From: Paenibacillus pinihumi DSM 23905 = JCM 16419
Lineage (GTDB): Bacteria > Bacillota > Bacilli > Paenibacillales > Paenibacillaceae
NCBI RefSeq assembly: GCF_000422505.1
Contig: NZ_KE383864.1
Span: 726,381-790,380, forward strand
Reading direction: 5' to 3'
Length of the DNA: 64,000 nucleotides
Below are positions 53,897-61,898 of this stretch, piece after piece (the stretch's first letter is position 1; each line of letters begins with the position of its first letter). The notes below the pieces were generated by a model, which was not told where the DNA came from, searched no databases, and worked only from the letters and a program-made list of their open reading frames with translations. The position numbers and the translations under genes are program-made.

Positions 53897-54313
53897 GACG
53901 GAAAGTTTGCCGTAAGCCGGGTTCTGTACCTGAAGTGGTCCGAACGGGAACGACCCTCCCACTGTAAGGCGACAATCATCTATCTAGATTTTCCATTGCT
54001 AGAAAATTCAAGCGACCAACCCGAACACGCTCCGGTGCCAGAGCCGCGGCGCGAAGCCGCTGTGTTCTCTTAGGTCTTGCTCCAGATGGGGTTTACCAGC
54101 CGTGTTGTCACCAACACCGCTCGTGGTCTCTTACACCACGGTTCCACCCTTGCCTGTGCCTGTACGGATACAGGCCATCGGCGGTCCGTTTCTGTGGCAC
54201 TATCCTTCAGCTCGCGCTGACTGGACGTTATCCAGCATCCTGCCCTATGGAGCCCGGACTTTCCTCCCGCAGCCATATAGCTGCCGGCGATTGTCTGTCA
54301 AACTTTCCGGTGC
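53897..54313 (-). ncRNA. rnpB: RNase P RNA, type A-like
   Basis: Catalytic RNA of ribonuclease P, which matures tRNA 5' ends. On the minus strand the core blocks are clear: GAGGAAAGTCCGGGCTCC (complement of 54250-54267), ATAGGGCAG, GCCGATGG (complement of 54175-54182), GGTGTAAGAGACCACG, GGCTGGTAAACCCC and GAACCCGGCTTA (complement of 53913-53924). P1 closes with GGAAAGTTTG/CAAACTTTCC. These blocks and their order match E. coli-like type A RNA rather than the type B RNA of B. subtilis. The 5' end follows from a strong sigma-A promoter. Confidence 0.95.
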
Positions 54314-54319
54314 TTTGCT

Positions 54320-54348
54320 AGTATACTAGGAATCGGCGCAAAGCTCAA
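54320..54348 (-). promoter_or_regulatory. Sigma-A promoter of rnpB
   Basis: TTGAGC (complement of 54343-54348) and TATACT (complement of 54320-54325) with a 17-base spacer. The predicted start, about seven bases on, falls a few bases before the P1 stem. Confidence 0.85.
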
Positions 54349-54454
54349 GTCCTCCAGTTGAAATTATTATTGCCACATACAATCATACAATTTCAGTCCG
54401 CTGCAAGCAGCCTGACCATTGCAATCAACAATAATGCCGGATAATTACAAATAC

Positions 54455-55570
54455 CTACATAAACTGAAATACTTCCGTTGACAGTGCAGACGGTTGAACC
54501 TCCGTAGCATATCCCTTTTCCTTGAGCTTTTCGTCAAGCCACTGTGCAACACGCGGCTTCATCAGCTTCTCGATGTTATGTCCCGGATCGATAATGGCAA
54601 GTCCTGCAGCCAGTGCATCATGAGCCGTATGATAGTCAATATCTCCGGTCACCAGCACATCCGCCCCGGCAAACAGCGCCTTGCTGACATATCTGCCCCC
54701 TGAACCACCCAGCACAGCCACCTTGCGCACCGGCCTGTCCAGCTTGCCTACTACACGTACGGCAGGCACCTCGAAGACCTGCTTTACCTGCTCCGCGAGC
54801 TCCTGCAAGGTTGCCGCCTCAGGCAAACGTCCTACGCGGCCAAGACCGAAGGAACGCCCTTTCATATCCACAGCATACAGATCATACGCAACCTCTTCAT
54901 AGGGATGCGCCTTGAGCATCACCTGCACCACCTTGCGTCTTGCCGACAGCGGCACAATCGTCTCCACACGCACCTCGGATACCTGCTCCAGCTTTCCATG
55001 CTCCCCGATAAACGGATCAGTCCCTTGCCCTGGACGGAAAGTACCTGTGCCGTCTATATTGAAGCTGCAGTTGCTGTAGTGTCCGATCTGCCCCGCACCA
55101 GCCTTCCACATCGCTTCCAGCACCTGCTTATGATGATCCTTCGGCACAAATACTACGAGTTTGTAAAGCTGGTCGTTATGTACCTCTTCCAGATTGCCCC
55201 TGCCTTCAAGACCCAGCATTTCCGCCATCCAGTCATTGATTCCGCCGTCTGCCACATCCAGGTTCGTATGAGAGATATAGACGGCGATGTCATGCTTGAT
55301 CAGCTTCTCGAACAATCTGCCTGCCGGAGTCGAGAAATCGAGCTTGGCAAGCGGACGGTAAATGACCGCGTGATGGGCAATGATCAGATTTGCCCCGGAT
55401 GCAATTGCTTCATCTACAACTTCATCGGTTACATCAAGTGCAACGAGCACCTTGCTGACCGGCTTGTTAAGCGTCCCTACCTGAATTCCAATCTTGTCCC
55501 CCTCAACCGCGTAATGCTTTGGAGCAAGCTCCTCCATCATTTGAATTACAGTTTGTCCGTTTGCAAGCAC
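54455..55570 (-). CDS. Nif3-like dinuclear metal centre protein (YqfO type)
   Basis: 371 residues of the NIF3/YqfO family. Metal ligands are visible in IIAHHAVIYRPL and YISHTNLDVADGG at the N-terminal half, and VTGDIDYHTAHDALAAGLAIIDPGHNIE near the C-terminus. A PII-like insert of about 100 residues lies between (LYKLVVFVPKDHHKQVLEAMWKAGAGQIGHYSNCSF). Sometimes annotated as GTP cyclohydrolase I type 2, but the activity is unsettled. It starts at GTG 55570 behind AAAGGAGG and overlaps the end of trmK by 25 bases; the pair is conserved downstream of sigA. Confidence 0.93.
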   Translation of the reverse strand: MLANGQTVIQMMEELAPKHYAVEGDKIGIQVGTLNKPVSKVLVALDVTDEVVDEAIASGANLIIAHHAVIYRPLAKLDFSTPAGRLFEKLIKHDIAVYISHTNLDVADGGINDWMAEMLGLEGRGNLEEVHNDQLYKLVVFVPKDHHKQVLEAMWKAGAGQIGHYSNCSFNIDGTGTFRPGQGTDPFIGEHGKLEQVSEVRVETIVPLSARRKVVQVMLKAHPYEEVAYDLYAVDMKGRSFGLGRVGRLPEAATLQELAEQVKQVFEVPAVRVVGKLDRPVRKVAVLGGSGGRYVSKALFAGADVLVTGDIDYHTAHDALAAGLAIIDPGHNIEKLMKPRVAQWLDEKLKEKGYATEVQPSALSTEVFQFM

Positions 55571-56325
55571 GCAAGCACCTCCTTTAATTCATTCATATCC
55601 CGTTGCAATTGTTTTTGCTTCTCTTTCGACTCCGCAAGATCCGAGCGTCCCATTTGAAGGCTGATTTTCTCCAGCTTCTCGATTTCCCGGTCCCATTTTC
55701 GCAGCCATACACCATCTATATCAGGCTTTCTAAGCAGCCACGGGCCCATCAAATACAGCAGTTCTGGCCGCAGTGATCTTCCATAAGCCGCTTGCCAGAA
55801 GGCAGAATCGTACAATTCCTCATTACGCTTCATGGCATCCGCTCCACGGACGGCATGCAAAATCTCATAAGTTTTGCCATCCTCTTCAAGGATAGCCTCC
55901 TCTTGCAAATACCAATTATTGCGGACGAGCCATTTCCTGACCAGATCTTCTCCTACATTGGGCTGGAGCACCAGTTCCTGCACATCTTCAAGCTTACCCT
56001 GCAGCCTTCCTGCCTCCAGAATATCCCGGATAAGTCCGCCGCCCATGCCGGCGATTGTAATTGTGTCTGTCTCACCAGGATGAATAACCTCCAGGCCATT
56101 ACCCTGTCTCACTTTAATTGCTTCCTCCAGCCTCGCACCTGCTACCTGTCTGCGGGCTGCCTCATATGGTCCTGCATTAAGCTCCCCTGCAATCGCAGAA
56201 GGAGTTTTGCCGCTTTGCAGCAAATACACCGGAAGCAAGGCATGATCCGAGCCGATATCGGCGACCCTCCGGCCTTGTCCGACAAAATGAGCTATACTTT
56301 CCAAACGCTTTGAAATATTCAACAT
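55546..56325 (-). CDS. trmK: TrmK, tRNA m1A22 methyltransferase
   Basis: SAM-dependent methyltransferase that makes m1A22 in tRNA, 259 residues. SAM motif I GRRVADIGSDHALLPVYLLQSG, then ITIAGMGGGLIRDILEAG, LVLQPNVGEDLVRKWL and a C-terminal coiled coil (about 208-255). It starts at ATG 56325, right after the stop of the upstream membrane-protein gene, with only a weak ribosome site, which suggests coupling. It forms a unit with the Nif3-like gene. Confidence 0.93.
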   Translation of the reverse strand: MLNISKRLESIAHFVGQGRRVADIGSDHALLPVYLLQSGKTPSAIAGELNAGPYEAARRQVAGARLEEAIKVRQGNGLEVIHPGETDTITIAGMGGGLIRDILEAGRLQGKLEDVQELVLQPNVGEDLVRKWLVRNNWYLQEEAILEEDGKTYEILHAVRGADAMKRNEELYDSAFWQAAYGRSLRPELLYLMGPWLLRKPDIDGVWLRKWDREIEKLEKISLQMGRSDLAESKEKQKQLQRDMNELKEVLACLQTDKL

Positions 56326-57153
56326 TTAAGCTACCCACGCAATCCATTTTTTTCGGAGGGAGAACAGCAATATGCCTCCCAAAGTCATTTTAACCAACAA
56401 CTGCACCTGAATCCACAGTGGACTGTCCAACAGCAGAATGCTGTAAATTTCCGGCATAAACCACAATAATGCAGCAATTGCGAACAGTATGGCCGATACC
56501 GGCTTCGACCATCGTTTTACGAACCAGCTTCCCCATGCATAGATAAAGGAGGCAGGCATCCAATACAACTGCACATCATACCATTTCGGGGCTGTCATAT
56601 AGTTGTACAGCACTAGAGCATACACCATAATAGCAGCAATCCAACCGCACAGATGAAGCAGCGGAATCCTTGCCGCTATTCCGTATGAAATCCAGAACAA
56701 GGCACATAACCCCAAATAGATCAGTTCCAGGCTCTCGCCCGAAAGCTTATGCAGATGAAAAATATAAAGGCCGCTGCCCAGCATACACATCATGCCGAGC
56801 CCGGTCAGAGACAAGCCCGCGGCTTCATGCCGCTTTCTAAGCTTCTGTCCCCGCCACAGCAGCACCCAGGTTCCAAGAGCTGCCGTAGCCATTTGCATTG
56901 CAGGATGAAAATCGTTAAAATAAATGACAATACATCCGACCAGTGCAATAAGTGCAAAAACGCCTAGCCACAGCTTTCCGCTTGCCTGCTGCAAGGCTGC
57001 TGCCGCTTTGCCGTTCCAGCCGGCTGGCGTCTTTTTGTCCGGCTCGTCCAGATAGAGATTAAGCAAAAAATTGCAATATTGATCGGGAAGAAGTTTGCTG
57101 CTCTGCCAATGCTCGATTTCTTTAATAATCACTTTCCGTCGTTCCTGATCCAT
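56326..57153 (-). CDS. Polytopic membrane protein of unknown function
   Basis: 275 residues. A soluble N-terminal region of about 65 residues (MDQERRKVIIKEIEHWQSSKLLPDQYCNFLLNLYLDE) is followed by about eight membrane helices. The N-terminal helix bundle preceding the membrane part resembles DUF2157-type proteins, but I am not sure of the family. It begins at ATG 57153; the gene lies between the sigA terminator and trmK and overlaps neither. The gap to sigA (57154-57304) has an inverted repeat, GTATGATG...CATCATAC, near 57263-57300. Confidence 0.7.
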   Translation of the reverse strand: MDQERRKVIIKEIEHWQSSKLLPDQYCNFLLNLYLDEPDKKTPAGWNGKAAAALQQASGKLWLGVFALIALVGCIVIYFNDFHPAMQMATAALGTWVLLWRGQKLRKRHEAAGLSLTGLGMMCMLGSGLYIFHLHKLSGESLELIYLGLCALFWISYGIAARIPLLHLCGWIAAIMVYALVLYNYMTAPKWYDVQLYWMPASFIYAWGSWFVKRWSKPVSAILFAIAALLWFMPEIYSILLLDSPLWIQVQLLVKMTLGGILLFSLRKKWIAWVA

Positions 57154-57304
57154 GCTTCACGGTTCCTCCCCTGAAGAAAGAATAATGAAATCTTCAAGCG
57201 CAAACGGCTGACACCGTCCTTGGCACTAGCTTTCGCATCGAATAGTTAAGAATTCTGCAATTTGCAATGTGTATGATGAACAGCCGGATTCGGCCCCATC
57301 ATAC

Positions 57305-57340
57305 CGAAAAAAAAGACCTTGCTGCCGAAGCAGAAGGTCC
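57305..57340 (-). terminator. Intrinsic terminator after sigA
   Basis: GACCTTCTGC/GCAGCAAGGTC hairpin with a UUCG-type loop followed by eight T on the minus strand; it ends the dnaG-sigA unit. Confidence 0.94.
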
Positions 57341-57348
57341 GTTTAGGC

Positions 57349-58470
57349 TTATTCCAGAAAATCCTTCAGACGTTTGCTGCGGCTGGGATGACGAAGCTTT
57401 CGCAAAGCCTTGGCTTCAATCTGGCGAATTCTTTCCCTGGTGACACCAAACACCTTGCCTACCTCTTCAAGCGTGCGCGTACGCCCGTCATCCAGTCCGA
57501 AGCGTAGCCGGAGCACATTTTCTTCACGTTCAGTCAATGTATCCAGCACATCCTCCAATTGCTCCTTGAGCAGCTCATAAGCAGCCGCGTCAGCCGGGGC
57601 AAGCGCCTCCTGATCCTCAATGAAATCACCCAAATGGGAATCATCCTCTTCCCCAATCGGCGTCTCAAGCGATACAGGCTCTTGGGCAATCTTCATAATT
57701 TCCCGTACTTTATCTACACTTAAATCCATCTCGCTGGCAATTTCCTCTGGTGTCGGTTCACGGCCCAATTCCTGGAGGAGCTGTCTGGAGACACGAATTA
57801 GCTTATTAATCGTTTCGACCATATGAACCGGAATGCGGATTGTACGTGCCTGGTCAGCAATGGCTCTGGTTATGGCCTGGCGTATCCACCAGGTAGCATA
57901 GGTACTGAATTTGAAGCCTTTAGTGAAATCGAACTTCTCAACCGCCTTGATCAGACCCATATTGCCTTCCTGAATCAAATCAAGGAACAGCATGCCCCTG
58001 CCCACATAGCGCTTCGCTATGCTGACTACAAGCCGCAGATTGGCTTCCGCCAATCTGCGCTTGGCCTCTGCGTCACCTTTCTCAATTCGCTTGGCCAGCT
58101 CAATCTCGTCATCTGCTGAAAGCAGCGGCACCCGGCCGATTTCCTTCAGATACATGCGCACCGGATCATTGATTTTAATCCCCGGCGGGAGAGCCAGGTC
58201 ATCTTCAAAGTTAAAGTCGTCATGCTCGCGATCATTTTCTTCTGCGGAATGAGGCAAGTCTTCGTTCTCATTGACAACTTCAATGCCGATGTCATCCAGC
58301 TGCTCAAAAAACTCATCCATTTGCTCAGGGTCCTGATCAAAAGGAGAGAGCTTCTCTACAATTTCCTTGTAAGTGAGAGAAGAACGTTTCTTCCCTTGTT
58401 CAATAAGCTGCTCTTTAACCAGTTCCAGCTTTTGCTCAGTTTCTAGTTCAGTATGCTGATCATTCGCCAT
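57349..58470 (-). CDS. sigA: RNA polymerase primary sigma factor SigA (RpoD)
   Basis: Housekeeping sigma-70, 373 residues. Region 1.1-like N-terminus with acidic stretch, region 1.2 [28 protein letters not shown], region 2 [24 protein letters not shown] and [17 protein letters not shown], region 3, and region 4 [36 protein letters not shown]. It starts at ATG 58470 behind GGGAGG. It follows dnaG by 18 bases; the dnaG-sigA pairing is conserved across Firmicutes. Confidence 0.98.
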   Translation of the reverse strand: MANDQHTELETEQKLELVKEQLIEQGKKRSSLTYKEIVEKLSPFDQDPEQMDEFFEQLDDIGIEVVNENEDLPHSAEENDREHDDFNFEDDLALPPGIKINDPVRMYLKEIGRVPLLSADDEIELAKRIEKGDAEAKRRLAEANLRLVVSIAKRYVGRGMLFLDLIQEGNMGLIKAVEKFDFTKGFKFSTYATWWIRQAITRAIADQARTIRIPVHMVETINKLIRVSRQLLQELGREPTPEEIASEMDLSVDKVREIMKIAQEPVSLETPIGEEDDSHLGDFIEDQEALAPADAAAYELLKEQLEDVLDTLTEREENVLRLRFGLDDGRTRTLEEVGKVFGVTRERIRQIEAKALRKLRHPSRSKRLKDFLE

Positions 58471-58488
58471 ATTCCGACTCCCTCCTCC

Positions 58489-60342
58489 CTAGAAACGATC
58501 CTCCAGACCTTCGTTCAGCTGTCTCTCTAGGGCAATAATCTCAGTAACAATTTGTGCTGCCAGCAGATGATTACCGGAACGTTCCGCACGGGTCCATTCC
58601 TCTCGCCGCTGCTCAATCAGGCGCAACTTCTGCTCTTTACGGATAACCTTCACATAATCATGAAGCAGTTGCTCATCAAATGGAGTGTCCTCCATCATTA
58701 AAATAGATGCGGCTGCCCTTTCAAGACGGTCATCCTGCAGCGTGGCGATAAAGCGGCTCACATCCGGACCATTGTCCTGCGCGTAATAGGCGTATAAATA
58801 AGCAGCGAGTGCAGCATGATCCTCGACAATAAACGCATCTCCCAACTGATCATAGACAATACCGGCCATATCGGCGTCCTGCAACATGACGTGCAGCAAA
58901 TGACGCTCGGCTTTCTGATAGGCTGGAAGCACCGGCGGGGGGCCAGCTGAACGGCGTTTTTCATTCATACCATTATTCCACGAAAAAGCGTTATTATCCC
59001 CGTTTGGCTTATTTTTTTGCAATTGCTCGCGTACCTGATGACAGTTCTGCTTCAAGGTATCCAGTGAAATGTCAAATTCAAGGGAAAGCTCTTTCAGGTA
59101 AAACTCCCGCTCAATGGCGGATTCGTGCTGGGCGATTAAACGCACCGCTTCCAGCACGTAATTTTTGCGGCCTTCTTCTTCTACCATTGTATGGCTTTTT
59201 CTTGAATATATAAGTCTAAATTTCAAAGGCGAAACAGGCTGGGACATCACTTCCCTGACGAATGCTTCGGCGCCCTTATCCTTAATGTAGTCATCCGGGT
59301 CATAACCCTGCGGCAGAACAGCCACGCTGGTCTTGAGCCGGGCCTTCTCCAGCATCGGAATCGTCTTGAGCGCAGCGGCTTGTCCGGCCTTGTCCCCGTC
59401 ATAGCAGATGACAACCTCCTGCGCATTGCGCCGGATAATCTCTACATGCTCATCAGTGAGCGAGGTTCCCATCGTTGCTACGCCATTGCGCACACCGGAT
59501 TCCCAAGCCTTGATGACATCCATATAGCCTTCAAACAGGATGAGTCTGCCTGTCTTCTTGATGTCCTGCCTGGCCTGATGAAAATGATACAGACTCTTGC
59601 TTTTATTAAACAGGATGGTCTCGGGTGAATTCAGGTATTTTGGTTGTCCTTCTCCCATCAGACGCCCGGCAAAACCGATCACTTTGCCTTCCCGGTCCCA
59701 CAGCGGAAACATAATTCTGCCACGAAAACGGTCGATATACCCGGAGCCGTCATTTTTCGATGATAACAGTCCGCCCCGTTCCATAAGTTCCAGATCAAAT
59801 TCACGCCTGCTCAGAAAATTGGTGAGCGTATCCCAACGATCAGGCGCATACCCGATCATGAAATGGTCGATCAGCTTGTCCGTCAAACCGCGTGATCTTA
59901 AATAATCCTTGGCCCCAATGCCAAATTCGGTATTATTCAAAAGATGATGATAGAGCTTGGCGGTAATTTCGTGCGCTGCCAGCAGACTGCTGCGATCACG
60001 CTGAAATGGCGTGTCCGCCTGATGCTCCGAAGCATCCCAATCTACCGGAATTCCTGCTTCAACCGCCAGCATTCTCACAGCCTCAGGGAAGGAGTAGCCC
60101 TCAAGTTCGCTGACAAACTTGATGACGTCGCCGCCCTGACCGCAGCCGTAACAATAAAAGAGCTGCTTTTCCGGAGTAACGGTAAAGGATGGTGTCTTCT
60201 CCGAATGGAAGGGACATAAGCCCTTCATATATTTCCCCTGTTTGACCAGATGGACATACTTCCCGACAGTCTCCACAATATCATTGCGCTGTAATACTTC
60301 TTTAATTACCGAATCAGGAATACCCTTCTGAATCTTAATCAC
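58489..60342 (-). CDS. dnaG: DNA primase DnaG
   Basis: Synthesises RNA primers for replication. It has 617 residues. N-terminal CHC2 zinc-binding domain (about 40-65, CPFHSEKTPSFTVTPEKQLFYCYGCGQGG), primase core with the TOPRIM domain (about 255-345, LFEGYMDVIKAW and VICYDGDKAGQAA), and a C-terminal helicase-binding region. The listed start is GTG 60342, with a poor ribosome site almost touching it; the family's N-terminus (IPDSVIKEVLQRNDIVE) begins seven residues later. A nested AT-rich inverted repeat lies just upstream (60352-60398). Confidence 0.96.
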   Translation of the reverse strand: MIKIQKGIPDSVIKEVLQRNDIVETVGKYVHLVKQGKYMKGLCPFHSEKTPSFTVTPEKQLFYCYGCGQGGDVIKFVSELEGYSFPEAVRMLAVEAGIPVDWDASEHQADTPFQRDRSSLLAAHEITAKLYHHLLNNTEFGIGAKDYLRSRGLTDKLIDHFMIGYAPDRWDTLTNFLSRREFDLELMERGGLLSSKNDGSGYIDRFRGRIMFPLWDREGKVIGFAGRLMGEGQPKYLNSPETILFNKSKSLYHFHQARQDIKKTGRLILFEGYMDVIKAWESGVRNGVATMGTSLTDEHVEIIRRNAQEVVICYDGDKAGQAAALKTIPMLEKARLKTSVAVLPQGYDPDDYIKDKGAEAFVREVMSQPVSPLKFRLIYSRKSHTMVEEEGRKNYVLEAVRLIAQHESAIEREFYLKELSLEFDISLDTLKQNCHQVREQLQKNKPNGDNNAFSWNNGMNEKRRSAGPPPVLPAYQKAERHLLHVMLQDADMAGIVYDQLGDAFIVEDHAALAAYLYAYYAQDNGPDVSRFIATLQDDRLERAAASILMMEDTPFDEQLLHDYVKVIRKEQKLRLIEQRREEWTRAERSGNHLLAAQIVTEIIALERQLNEGLEDRF

Positions 60343-60351
60343 CTTCAGTCA

Positions 60352-60398
60352 AAATATAAGTCGTTCATAAGAACTTCGCTTATAATTGGCTTATATTT
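60352..60398 (-). repeat. Nested AT-rich inverted repeat upstream of dnaG
   Basis: AAATATAAG (60352-60360) and CTTATATTT (60390-60398) form a perfect 9-bp inverted repeat; inside, TTCATAAG (60364-60371) and CTTATAA (60379-60385) form a second. It sits directly in front of the dnaG start and could be an operator or an mRNA hairpin near the ribosome site. Confidence 0.55.
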
Positions 60399-60466
60399 CC
60401 TTACCAAACACAATTCTGACAAAAATCATAACTGTGTTTCGCATAAATAACATGTAATACTATTCG

Positions 60467-60934
60467 CTAAAGCTCATCAATCTCCTGCCGCTGCAATAAA
60501 ACTTTTGTCAGCTTTTGTTGAAAGCGGCTGCGATCCTCCGGGGTCAGAGCTTTGGGACCTTTAGTCCTTCCGCCCGCACGCCTGCGCTTTGCCTGCTCAT
60601 GCCGGCGCTCCAGCAGGAAATCCATCATCTCATCATCATAGCTCTGTCCCCGGTTGGACAAACTGATTGCCCCTTTGGCCAGAGCGATTGTGGCCAGCCC
60701 GAAATCCTGCGTAATCACAATATCCCCACGCTTTACATGGTTGGAAATATAGAGATCGACGGACTGGTCGCTCCGGTCTACCTGGACGATCCGGACGCCT
60801 GCTTCCGGCTGGAGATAGTGGTCAAAGGAGGCAACCATCAGCACTGGAATTGCAAAACGGCGTGCAGTTTCCACAATTTCTTTCTTCACCGGACAGGCAT
60901 CGGCATCCACTACAATTGTTGCAACCTTTGGTTC
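60467..60934 (-). CDS. yqxD: YaiI/YqxD (DUF188) family protein
   Basis: 155 residues from the GTG at 60934. PIN-like nuclease-fold family: TIVVDADACPVKKEIVETARRF with acidic residues, GDIVITQDFGLATIALAKGAI, and a basic C-terminal tail (HEQAKRRRAGGRTKGPKALTPEDRSRFQQKL). The open frame extends to 61012, but that part contains no good ribosome site and a TATAAT-like promoter element, and the family usually starts just before VDADACPVK. It lies between the PPDK regulator and dnaG, as in B. subtilis. Function unproven. Confidence 0.88.
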   Translation of the reverse strand, partial: EPKVATIVVDADACPVKKEIVETARRFAIPVLMVASFDHYLQPEAGVRIVQVDRSDQSVDLYISNHVKRGDIVITQDFGLATIALAKGAISLSNRGQSYDDEMMDFLLERRHEQAKRRRAGGRTKGPKALTPEDRSRFQQKLTKVLLQRQEIDEL

Positions 60935-61061
60935 CACCTGCGCATCACCGCTATTTCTGATAAACTTCCGTACTATTATATACGATGAAAGACTAAAAAA
61001 ATCCTGCCGCAAAACTCAAGCAATTCCTTTTTTGGAAGCATTTTTTTGTCGAATAAAAAAT

Positions 61062-61877
61062 CTATTTCACATGCTCCATAATCAGGCTTGCTGTTTCCTC
61101 CACCGCGCGGTGAGAAACATCGATAACCAGACAGCCGATCCGCTTCATAATGCTTTGCGCGTACGCCAGTTCCCGTTCGATCCTCTCCGTTGTAGCATAG
61201 GAAGCATTATCCGGCAGTCCCAGCGCCTTAAGCCGCTCCTTGCGGATGATATTCAAATAATGAGTGTCAATGGTCAGCCCGATTACCTTCGTACTCGGAA
61301 TCGAGAACAGTTCATCCGGCGGTTTAATCTCCGGCACAAGCGGTACGTTCGCAACCTTGAATTTGCGGTGTGCCAAATACATAGATAACGGCGTCTTGGA
61401 CGTACGGGATACACCCACGAGCACAATATCCGCCTTGCGGACACCGCTTGTATCCTTGGCATCATCATACTTGACTGCAAATTCAACAGCCTCTACTTTG
61501 CGGAAATAGTCAGCATCCAGCACATGGTTGAGACCCGGCTCATGGCGTGACATGCGGCCGATGCGCTGCTCCAGGCTGCCGAGCAGCGGACCGAGCAAAT
61601 CAATGGAAATGACACCCATTTCCTCACTAAGCTGCATAATACTGCTGCGCAGATGAGGAATGACAAGCGTATATAAAATAATCGCCTGCTCGCTCTTGGC
61701 CTGCTGGACAACCCGCTTCACCGTCGCTTCATCCTGAATAAATGAATAGCGGCGGATTTCGGAGTCGACAGGGTGGAATTGGGCGATGGCCGCCCGGACT
61801 ACCACTTCCCCCGTATCTCCTGCCGAATCAGAAGCCACATAGATAATGACATCCCTTGATGAAGATTCACTATTCAT
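61062..61877 (-). CDS. yqfL: Pyruvate, phosphate dikinase regulatory protein (DUF299, YqfL type)
   Basis: Bifunctional ADP-dependent kinase/phosphorylase family (PpsR/PDRP), 271 residues. VASDSAGDTGEVVVRAAIAQF at the N-terminus, then GVSRTSKTPLSMYLAHRKFKVANVPLVP with a P-loop-like G-rTsKTPls sequence. Target is presumably pyruvate phosphate dikinase or PEP synthase; none is encoded in the window. It starts at ATG behind AAGGAGGG. It follows glyS by 21 bases. Confidence 0.92.
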   Translation of the reverse strand: MNSESSSRDVIIYVASDSAGDTGEVVVRAAIAQFHPVDSEIRRYSFIQDEATVKRVVQQAKSEQAIILYTLVIPHLRSSIMQLSEEMGVISIDLLGPLLGSLEQRIGRMSRHEPGLNHVLDADYFRKVEAVEFAVKYDDAKDTSGVRKADIVLVGVSRTSKTPLSMYLAHRKFKVANVPLVPEIKPPDELFSIPSTKVIGLTIDTHYLNIIRKERLKALGLPDNASYATTERIERELAYAQSIMKRIGCLVIDVSHRAVEETASLIMEHVK

Positions 61878-61898
61878 GGCTATCCCTCCTTCGCTTCA

